Assembly: GCA_030148805.1 (NCBI GenBank)
Contig: JASBSS010000026.1
Location: forward strand, 226,177 to 290,176
From: Thiogranum sp.
Lineage (GTDB): Bacteria; Pseudomonadota; Gammaproteobacteria; DSM-19610
Direction of reading: 5' to 3'
DNA: 64,000 bases
This document shows, piece after piece, positions 59,328-64,000 of the stretch. Both the position numbers and the translations under genes were made by a program. A model generated the notes under the pieces. The model was not told the origin of the DNA and did not search any database. It saw nothing but the letters and a program-made list of their open reading frames with translations. Every line of letters starts with the position of its first letter. The stretch's first letter is position 1.

Positions 59328-59364
59328 AAAAAAAACGGGCCGGTACGCGCACGCACCGGCCCGT
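59328..59364 (-). terminator. Intrinsic terminator for the minus-strand operon
   Basis: A 10-bp perfect stem (ACGGGCCGGT / ACCGGCCCGT, 59335-59344 and 59355-59364) with a 10-nt loop is followed on the minus strand by seven or more T. It ends the operon whose last gene is at 59385-59588. Confidence 0.85.
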
Positions 59365-59384
59365 GATTGCCCGGCCAACCGCGC

Positions 59385-59588
59385 TTAGCGGTGGGAGCCC
59401 CTTTCTTCGTGCGCCATATCAACCAGCTTGACCGCCAGATCGTTATACTCCTGACGGTAGTTGTTCAGCGCATGCCCTTCGTTGGGAGCGAAATATTCCT
59501 GCGCCGAGACGCCGTGTTCCTGTTCATAGGCAATGAACTTCTTCTGCATCTCGATCATTTTCTTGATCATCTCTTGCTTGTCGCTCAT
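59385..59588 (-). CDS. Small helical protein, 67 residues, last gene of the cas6-like/rspA operon
   Basis: The frame starts MSDKQEMIKKMIEMQKKFIAYEQEHGVSAQEYFAP and ends AHEERGSHR. A strong ribosome site (GGAGGCTAAACC) stands before the ATG and a strong terminator after the stop. It is a charged amphipathic helix pair with no cysteine. I believe similar proteins accompany sulfur genes in related bacteria, but I cannot name a family. It lies 117 bp after the DsrC-like gene. Confidence 0.75.
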   Translation of the reverse strand: MSDKQEMIKKMIEMQKKFIAYEQEHGVSAQEYFAPNEGHALNNYRQEYNDLAVKLVDMAHEERGSHR

Positions 59589-59705
59589 GGTTTAGCCTCC
59601 AAAGCGTTCATTTCTAAGGCGTGCGCGGCACGATGATTGCGGGCCACTATATTACGGGGGCCTGATAGAGGGCTATATCCCATATGGGCAGGCCCGCCAG
59701 GCCGG

Positions 59706-60044
59706 TCAATAGCCGCCCTTGCGGGTGCTCTGCGGCAGACCGGCGATTTTCCGCCCCTGCTTGCTGGGCATGCCGGGAAACAGGTTATACATATCCTTGC
59801 TGGTCGGCTTGGTGCCCCATTTCTTGGCCATGTCCTTGAGGATGGTGCGCTCGTTGGGCTCGACCCCGCCTTGGTTGTAGTGTTGGTCGCGCAGGTAATG
59901 GACGATATCCCAATGCTGCTCGGTCAGTTCAAGTTTGTCGGCCGCAGCAATGGCCTCGGCAACCGCTTCGCTCCAATCCTCCGTGTTCACAAGGTAACCG
60001 GTTTCAGTGGTTTCGATGGTTTTGCCGTCGACTTCAATTGCCAT
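59706..60044 (-). CDS. DsrC/TusE-fold protein lacking both redox cysteines (RspA type)
   Basis: This 112-residue protein has the DsrC/TusE fold: MAIEVDGKTIETTETGYLVNTEDW, LTEQHWDIVHYLRDQHYNQGGVEP and the arm KQGRKIAGLPQSTRKGGY. True DsrC ends with two cysteines (pattern KQACxxAGLPKPTGCV) that form the trisulfide with sulfite-derived sulfur. Here both are gone: the first is replaced in QGRK and the second in STRK. It can therefore not carry sulfur in the DsrC manner. DsrC-like proteins of this kind have been named RspA and proposed to be regulatory. It lies after the cas6-like gene in one operon facing away from dsrA. Confidence 0.9.
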   Translation of the reverse strand: MAIEVDGKTIETTETGYLVNTEDWSEAVAEAIAAADKLELTEQHWDIVHYLRDQHYNQGGVEPNERTILKDMAKKWGTKPTSKDMYNLFPGMPSKQGRKIAGLPQSTRKGGY

Positions 60045-60126
60045 AGCTTTCTCCATAAAAATTAAAAAGTTAGAGGTAGTTATTAAACCTGATTCTCTAG
60101 CAAGATTCAGGTCATTTGCAAAAATC

Positions 60127-60837
60127 TCAGCGTTGCTTGTCGGCGGCCGCCTGGTGCACCGCGCTGATTCCCTTGTGGGGAATGAACAGGCCGCAGCCAA
60201 GCAGCCGGTGGTCCCCCAGCGCGTGTTGCTGCACCTTGATCGCCTCGGCCGGCTCCAGGTCCGCCAGCATGATGCTGCGGGTGTAGAGATCGCCGTCGGG
60301 ATGACGCAAGGCGTGGGCACGGCCGCACAGCAGCTTGCGCACCCGCAGGCCGAGCGCCTGCAATTGATCCACCGCCACGGCCATGAAGGCCTCCTCGTCC
60401 GCCGGATCGACGCCGCCGGGCAGCGCGACATAGCGGGCGAACTGGGTGGAGAGCGTACTGAACAGTTTTACCTTCGCTTCACCGATCGCCAGCGGGTAAC
60501 CGCCGATATCCAGGGTGCGTCCGCGCAGCGCGCGGGCATCCTCGATCCGCGCCTTGGGCATGCGCAGCATCATGCGCGAACGCCGCGACAGATGCAGCAG
60601 CGCGCTGCCGTCATCATCCTCGGGGCGCATCCAGCCGTTACCCGACTCGGCGCCGTGAATCAGGTGGATGGCGGCCTGCGCCTCGTCTTCGATCCAGGGC
60701 AGCGCGGCGCGGATCGCGCTGGACAACTCGAAGGCATGATCCAGGGGCAGGCATTTGCAGCGAATCTGATAAACCAGATCCACTACGTCGTCCGAGACCT
60801 GTACGACACTCTCGTCTTTATCCTCTTCCCAGAACAT
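60127..60837 (-). CDS. Orphan Cas6/Cmx6-like protein
   Basis: This 236-residue protein resembles the Cas6/Cmx6 subfamily of type I-MYXAN CRISPR systems. Matching parts are DLVYQIRCKCLPLDHAFELSSAI (with the conserved P-x-D-H, H34), HLIHGAESG, LSRRSRMMLRMPKARI, LDIGGYPLAIGEAKVKLF and the glycine-rich end GDHRLLGCGLFIP (214-220). Cas6 proteins are RAMP-fold endoribonucleases that cut CRISPR repeats. No CRISPR array or other cas gene is in the window, so this may be a recruited RNA-binding or RNA-cutting protein. ATG at 60837 is preferred over the TTG seven codons upstream. It lies in an operon with a TauD-like oxygenase and the DsrC-like protein. Confidence 0.82.
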   Translation of the reverse strand: MFWEEDKDESVVQVSDDVVDLVYQIRCKCLPLDHAFELSSAIRAALPWIEDEAQAAIHLIHGAESGNGWMRPEDDDGSALLHLSRRSRMMLRMPKARIEDARALRGRTLDIGGYPLAIGEAKVKLFSTLSTQFARYVALPGGVDPADEEAFMAVAVDQLQALGLRVRKLLCGRAHALRHPDGDLYTRSIMLADLEPAEAIKVQQHALGDHRLLGCGLFIPHKGISAVHQAAADKQR

Positions 60838-60861
60838 CCGATCCTCGCCGCCTGACAATGC

Positions 60862-61056
60862 TCAGCGTTTGGAAGCCGCGGCAAACGCGGCCTCGAGGCG
60901 GTCCTCCCAGCTTTCCGGGGTATCCGGAAACGGCGGCCGCACGTCCATCTGAAAAAACAACTCGCCCCCGCGGGCCTTCTGCTCGACGATCTGTTTCAGT
61001 TCGTCGAAAGACTGCAATTCATGATGCTGTAACAATATTTCACTCAAACACAACAT
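60862..61056 (-). CDS. Small protein, 64 residues, between TauD-like and cas6-like genes
   Basis: The frame starts MLCLSEILLQHHELQSFDELKQIVEQKARGGELFFQMDV and ends RPPFPDTPESWEDRLEAAFAAASKR. AGGTGAG lies 5-6 nt before the ATG. A GTG overlapping the upstream stop (GTGA) three codons earlier is an alternative start. It is amphipathic and helical. It is 24 bp from the cas6-like start. No function is known; its fixed place in the operon suggests a partner of one of the neighbours. Confidence 0.68.
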   Translation of the reverse strand: MLCLSEILLQHHELQSFDELKQIVEQKARGGELFFQMDVRPPFPDTPESWEDRLEAAFAAASKR

Positions 61057-61061
61057 GTCTC

Positions 61062-61991
61062 TCACCTGTCCCGGTCGATGTCGCGGATACGATCGAAATA
61101 GCGCGCGCGGTACAACAGGCGCGACTCGGCGCCGTCACCCGCCTGGTCGAAGGCACTGCGACAGTGCAACACGTTGTTGCTGACAAAGCCCTGGCCGGTC
61201 TCCAGTCGGTGGCGAAATATATAGGGCGAATCCTGTTGAAACAAGTTCAGCAGAAATTCCGCCGCCGCCCGGGTGGTGGCATCGTCCTTCCAGACAATGT
61301 TGCGCGCGCGCGCCGAATAACGCATATGCAGGTGACCGGCGGCGTCGACCGAGAACACCGGACCGGTCTGTTCGCCGCGCAGCCGCACGCCGTTCTGGAT
61401 ATTCGCGGGAATCGTCATGGCGTCGGCGGCCAGCAGCGCCCGCACATAGTCGGGATTCTCGTCGCGCAGCAGCAGATAGGCGATCTCGTGGTCGAGAATC
61501 GCGTTCTCGCCGCCCCTGGGCGCCGGACGCACACACTGCAAGATCACCCCATGCAATTGCTCGGCCGTGCTGTTGTAATAACCGTCGGTGTGCCAGTTGA
61601 GGCGCTTGTCGGTATACGGGATGTACTCCCCCACGCCCCGCGGGCCCACCACCTGCAAGGAGGTGATCCCATCTTCGTCGGCGCACAAATTACTGTCCAG
61701 CCGCCGCAGGCCCAGTTGCCTGCCGAGCGCCCGCAGCACCGCCTTGTCGGCGGCCACCGTCGGCGGCAGTTGGTAGATGGCGAAATTGGCGCGACTCACC
61801 GCGTGCAGCAGTGCCGCCCGCTCGGCCCCGCTGAGGGCGAAACCGTCGTCGATCGACACCGTCACCTCTTCCAGGCGGCCGGGGTAGGCCGCCAGTTTCC
61901 GCGTTCGCCAGGCGGCATAGGCCGCCGCACAGTCCGGGTTGAAGGGACTGTGCTCGAAGCCGGGGTTTTGTAGTACTGCCAAGCTGGCCAT
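61062..61991 (-). CDS. TauD/TfdA-family 2-oxoglutarate dioxygenase
   Basis: This 309-residue enzyme starts MASLAVLQNPGFEHSPFNPDCAAAY. The iron ligands are HxD in LNWHTDGYYN, with the distal histidine in SNNVLHCRSAF, and the 2-oxoglutarate arginine lies in ESRLLYRARYFDR. YIPYTDKR precedes the HxD site and GGENAILDHEIAYLLL lies in the middle. TauD relatives release sulfite from taurine or other sulfonates, but others act on lipids or amino acids, so the substrate is open. It is the promoter-proximal gene of the minus-strand operon that diverges from dsrA. Confidence 0.87.
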   Translation of the reverse strand: MASLAVLQNPGFEHSPFNPDCAAAYAAWRTRKLAAYPGRLEEVTVSIDDGFALSGAERAALLHAVSRANFAIYQLPPTVAADKAVLRALGRQLGLRRLDSNLCADEDGITSLQVVGPRGVGEYIPYTDKRLNWHTDGYYNSTAEQLHGVILQCVRPAPRGGENAILDHEIAYLLLRDENPDYVRALLAADAMTIPANIQNGVRLRGEQTGPVFSVDAAGHLHMRYSARARNIVWKDDATTRAAAEFLLNLFQQDSPYIFRHRLETGQGFVSNNVLHCRSAFDQAGDGAESRLLYRARYFDRIRDIDRDR

Positions 61992-62110
61992 TTTGCCGCT
62001 GATCACACTCGGTCGACGCTCATTCGAAGTCTCCAGTTTACCAGAAGCGACGCCGCCTCATTCACGCAAAGCTGCTGGAATTTATGCAGATTCCCTCGCC
62101 AGTCGAGTGG

Positions 62111-62125
62111 CCGACAAGGTGTCGG
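62111..62125. promoter_or_regulatory. Perfect palindrome, operator candidate
   Basis: CCGACA-AGG-TGTCGG is a perfect 6-bp inverted repeat with a 3-bp centre. It lies about 75 bp upstream of the dsrA -10 box and about 120 bp upstream of the TauD-like start, well placed for a dimeric regulator acting in either direction. Confidence 0.45.
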
Positions 62126-62141
62126 ACGACGCCCACACGCA

Positions 62142-62154
62142 TAAGCTTTTGATA
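62142..62154 (-). promoter_or_regulatory. IHF-type binding site
   Basis: On the minus strand TATCAAAAGCTTA fits the IHF consensus WATCAANNNNTTR at every fixed position, and it lies in an AT-rich patch. It is centred about 55 bp upstream of the dsrA -10 box, a usual position for DNA bending at an activated promoter. The consensus is short and a chance match is possible. Confidence 0.4.
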
Positions 62155-62199
62155 ATATTAATGCATTCTATAGTCATGGCTTTTTCGCCGGGTCCAATT

Positions 62200-62205
62200 T
62201 ATAAT
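62200..62205 (+). promoter_or_regulatory. -10 box of the dsrA promoter
   Basis: A perfect TATAAT stands about 280 bp before dsrA. At 17 bp upstream there is only a poor -35 (TGGCTT), so the promoter would need an activator, in line with the upstream palindrome and IHF-type site. The expected transcript would start near 62212 and have a leader of about 270 nt. Confidence 0.5.
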
Positions 62206-62263
62206 CGCCGGCCGCAAAAGGCGCCTTAAACTCCTATCCCCAAAGAGATAGTGTTGCCAAAGG

Positions 62264-62371
62264 CGTACACCCCAAGGGTAGGGTTCTCGAACCGGTGTGC
62301 GGCACCTAGACTTCGGGGTGCCCAATGAGGGGGTTCCGCGTATCGGCCCCGCGGGTACTGATACGGGAACC
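62264..62371 (+). promoter_or_regulatory. Structured 5' leader of dsrA: three consecutive helices
   Basis: Helix 1 pairs CGTACACC (62264-62271) with GGTGTGCG (62294-62301), 8 bp with one G-U, and encloses GGTT-CTCG-AACC. Helix 2 pairs GGCACC (62301-62306) with GGTGCC (62317-62322). Helix 3 pairs GGTTCC-G-CGTATC (62332-62344) with GATACGGGAACC (62360-62371), 12 bp with one bulged G. This compact fold, with no coding frame, looks like a cis-regulatory or processed RNA. It matches no riboswitch I know. Confidence 0.5.
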
Positions 62372-62377
62372 TCGGCT

Positions 62378-62390
62378 CATCAATTTGATG
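62378..62390. promoter_or_regulatory. Palindrome in the dsrA leader
   Basis: CATCAA-T-TTGATG is a perfect 6-bp inverted repeat around one base. It follows helix 3 of the leader and could be a protein-binding site or a small hairpin in RNA. Confidence 0.35.
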
Positions 62391-62408
62391 ATGTACCGAA
62401 TTTTTAGT

Positions 62409-62423
62409 TTTACGTGACGTAAA
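62409..62423. promoter_or_regulatory. Palindrome in the dsrA leader near the ribosome site
   Basis: TTTACG-TGA-CGTAAA is a perfect 6-bp inverted repeat with a 3-bp centre, the same geometry as CCGACA-AGG-TGTCGG at 62111. It lies about 60 bp before the dsrA start. If a promoter exists nearer dsrA than the TATAAT at 62200, it would be an operator. Confidence 0.4.
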
Positions 62424-62482
62424 TGGCGGCTCTGACTGACGTACGCAGCATCCGCCAACCAACAGACTGGAAGGAGAAGGCC

Positions 62483-63739
62483 ATGGCTGACAAGCATTAC
62501 CCAACGCCTATGCTCGACGAACTGGAAAACGGCCCCTGGCCGAGTTTTATTTCCGGCATCAAGCGCCTGCGCGACGACCACCCGGATGAGCGTATCCGTA
62601 AAGTAACCAATTCCCTGCTCGGTCAGCTCGAGCACTCCTACGAAACCCGCAAGGGCTACTGGAAAGGCGGCACGGTATCCGTGTTCGGCTACGGCGGCGG
62701 CATCATCCCGCGCTTCTCCGAGGTCGGCGACGCCTTCCCGGAATCCCGCGAATTCCACACCCTGCGCGTTCAGCCCACCCCGGGCAACTACTACACCACC
62801 GACATGCTGCGCAAGCTCGGCGACAGCTGGGAGAAATGGGGTTCCGGCCTGCAGACCTTCCACGGTCAGACCGGCAACATCATGTTCATCGGTACCACCA
62901 CCGAGAACACCCAGCACTTCTTCGATGAAATCAACGAGTACGGCTGGGATCTCGGCGGCGCCGGCCCCTGCGTGCGCACTGCCATGTCCTGTGTCGGCGC
63001 GGCCCGTTGCGAAATGTCCTGCGCCAACGAGCACGGTATCCATCGTCACCTGGTGAACAACTTCACCGATGACGTCCATCGCCCCGCCCTGCCCTACAAG
63101 TTCAAGTTCAAGGTCTCCGGTTGCCCGAACGATTGTCAGAACTCGATCGAGCGTTCCGACTTCGCCGTCATCGGCACCTGGCGCGACGACATGAAGGTCG
63201 ACCAGGAAGAGATCAAGGCCTACGTCGCCAAGAAAGGCCGTCAGTACATCATTGATAATGTCATCACCCGCTGTCCGACCCAGGCCCTGAGCCTGAACGA
63301 CGACGACACCCTGGCGGTGGACAATCGCAACTGCGTGCGCTGCATGCACTGCCTCAACGTCATGCCCAAGGCGCTGCACCCCGGTGACGACAAGGGCGTG
63401 ACCATTCTGGTCGGCGGCAAGCGCACGCTGAAGATCGGCGACCTGATGGGTACGGTCGTGGTGCCGTTCAAGAAGCTCGAGACCGAGGAAGACTACGAGT
63501 CTCTGGTGGAACTGGCCGAGGAAATCATCGACTTCTGGGCCGAGAACGGCCTTGAGCACGAACGCTGCGGTGAAATGATCGAGCGTATCGGCCTGGTGAA
63601 CTTCCTCGAAGGCATCGGTGTGGACGTCGACCCCAACATGGTCAACAACCCGCGTCAGTCCTCTTACGTCCGGATGGACGGTTGGGACGAGGAAGCCGAG
63701 AAGTGGTTCCAGCGCCAGGCGGAAAAAGCCAGCGCCTAA
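62483..63739 (+). CDS. dsrA: Dissimilatory sulfite reductase subunit alpha
   Basis: This 418-residue protein is the catalytic-type subunit of DsrAB, the cytoplasmic siroheme enzyme that in sulfur oxidisers produces sulfite from sulfur held on DsrC. The siroheme-[4Fe-4S] cysteines fit C-x5-C (C170, C176) and C-x3-C (C214, C218, in SGCPNDCQNS). An inserted ferredoxin domain carries C264, C284, C287 and C290 (NRNCVRCMHC). N-terminal MADKHYPTPMLDELENGPWPSF and YETRKGYWKGGTVSVFGYGGG are typical. AAGGAG precedes the ATG. The oxidative type is inferred from the dsrS-like gene and the gammaproteobacterial context, not proven. Confidence 0.97.
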   Translation: MADKHYPTPMLDELENGPWPSFISGIKRLRDDHPDERIRKVTNSLLGQLEHSYETRKGYWKGGTVSVFGYGGGIIPRFSEVGDAFPESREFHTLRVQPTPGNYYTTDMLRKLGDSWEKWGSGLQTFHGQTGNIMFIGTTTENTQHFFDEINEYGWDLGGAGPCVRTAMSCVGAARCEMSCANEHGIHRHLVNNFTDDVHRPALPYKFKFKVSGCPNDCQNSIERSDFAVIGTWRDDMKVDQEEIKAYVAKKGRQYIIDNVITRCPTQALSLNDDDTLAVDNRNCVRCMHCLNVMPKALHPGDDKGVTILVGGKRTLKIGDLMGTVVVPFKKLETEEDYESLVELAEEIIDFWAENGLEHERCGEMIERIGLVNFLEGIGVDVDPNMVNNPRQSSYVRMDGWDEEAEKWFQRQAEKASA

Positions 63740-63770
63740 TCACCCGGTTCCTTAGTCCGGTATAGGTGGT

Positions 63771-63794
63771 CCGGGGCGGCTGTGCCCGCCCCGG
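63771..63794 (+). promoter_or_regulatory. Hairpin between dsrA and dsrB
   Basis: CCGGGGCGG (63771-63779) pairs perfectly with CCGCCCCGG (63786-63794) around a 6-nt loop. There is no T run, so it is unlikely to be a terminator. It may protect or separately tune the dsrA part of the message. It ends 36 bp before the dsrB start. Confidence 0.5.
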
Positions 63795-63830
63795 GGCAGG
63801 CTAGACAGTACTCAAATTCAGGAGAGCAAT

Positions 63831-64000
63831 ATGGCAATGGCAGACATGAGGGAGCCGATCGAATCGGGTTGCCCCGACGGTTTCCAGTACATGCATCCGG
63901 TGATGCGCAAGAACTTCGGTCAGTGGAAATACCACGACGATCCGCAGCCCGGCGTACTGCGCCACGTGGCCTTCAGCGGCGACCAGGTCTTCACCATCAA
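63831..64000 (+). CDS. dsrB: Dissimilatory sulfite reductase subunit beta, N-terminal part (runs off the window)
   Basis: The visible 56 codons start MAMADMREPIESGCPDGFQYMHPVMRKNFGQWKYHDD and continue PGVLRHVAFSGDQVFTI. The Y-M-H-P-V-x-R-x-N-[FY]-G-x-W-x-Y-H pattern is the N-terminus of DsrB, which pairs with DsrA in the alpha2beta2 enzyme. AGGAG stands 6-7 nt before the ATG. Two further ATG codons lie close by (residues 3 and 6), but the first best fits the ribosome site. Confidence 0.95.
   Translation, partial: MAMADMREPIESGCPDGFQYMHPVMRKNFGQWKYHDDPQPGVLRHVAFSGDQVFTI

Larger units (their letters stand above)
61992..62482. other. 491-bp divergent control region between the TauD-like gene and dsrA
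   Basis: No convincing coding frame is present. Reading towards dsrA the region contains a perfect palindrome at 62111-62125, an IHF-type site at 62142-62154, a TATAAT box at 62200-62205 and a leader with three consecutive helices at 62264-62371. Two further palindromes follow at 62378-62390 and 62409-62423, then the dsrA ribosome site AAGGAG. Each is given below. Confidence 0.75.

Noticed and set aside
59706..60044. Calling this gene dsrC or tusE
   Set aside because: The fold matches, but both C-terminal cysteines needed for sulfur transfer are absent, so the functional name would mislead.
61062..61991. Naming the TauD-like enzyme taurine dioxygenase
   Set aside because: Only the fold and iron ligands are supported. 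Taurine-specific residues and the ssu/tau transport neighbours are not seen.
62149..62174. TTGATA and TATAGT as the dsrA promoter
   Set aside because: The spacer is only 14 bp, too short for sigma-70. The TATAAT at 62200 is the better -10 box.
62226..62504. 92-codon minus-strand frame covering the dsrA leader
   Set aside because: It runs into the dsrA start region antisense, has no ribosome site and its composition is not protein-like. The RNA helices explain the region better.

Overview
The window is a GC-rich, gene-dense bacterial chromosome segment, almost certainly from a sulfur-oxidising gammaproteobacterium. The housekeeping gene order is the conserved gammaproteobacterial one (rpsB-tsf-pyrH-frr-uppS-cdsA-dxr-rseP-bamA-skp-lpxD-fabZ-lpxA-lpxB-rnhB-dnaE-accA-tilS-pyrG). 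The right edge carries dissimilatory sulfite reductase genes dsrA and dsrB. A DsrS-like gene, known from sulfur oxidisers, suggests the oxidative (reverse) type of Dsr. Genus cannot be fixed from the sequence alone; a Chromatiales/Ectothiorhodospiraceae-like relative is my inference.

Layout. (1) 1-4612, minus strand: start of pyrG, tilS, accA, then a small module of a VPLPA-CTERM exported protein, a 56-residue protein and a BTAD (SARP-like) regulator. Two direct repeats with an 11-bp period lie in front of the small gene. (2) 4865-23825, minus strand: dnaE to rpsB, the long translation, lipid A, outer-membrane and isoprenoid cluster, with an alpha/beta hydrolase inserted between rnhB and dnaE. 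(3) 24079-36133, mostly plus strand: map, glnD, the lysine/diaminopimelate genes dapC, dapD and dapE, an ArsC-like protein, and a complete TRAP transporter with its TatT lipoprotein; a VOC protein and a DMT permease run the other way. (4) 36219-48616: a membrane protein of unknown function, DUF302, a TrhP-type U32 protein, tsaB, a DinG-family helicase, a TPR lipoprotein, PBP1b, a coiled-coil membrane protein and a VWA-domain membrane protein. (5) 48754-64000: the sulfur region.

The sulfur region begins with tpm-like, cysG (siroheme), glutaredoxin, a dsrS-like gene and a Sel1 protein. It continues with an ExeA-like ATPase and a series of poorly characterised genes that includes three Fe(II)-dependent oxygenases, an Sfum_1244-like protein and a GNAT acetyltransferase. 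A minus-strand operon follows: a TauD-like oxygenase, a 64-residue protein, an orphan Cas6/Cmx6-like protein, a DsrC-like protein that has lost both C-terminal cysteines (RspA type), and a 67-residue protein. This operon diverges from dsrAB.

The most unusual parts are the Cas6-like gene with no CRISPR array, facing dsrA; the roughly 490-bp control region before dsrA, with palindromes, an IHF-type site, a TATAAT box and a leader able to form three consecutive helices; and the BTAD regulator module with its tandem repeats. Function for these parts is inference. No tRNA, rRNA, insertion sequence or CRISPR array was found.
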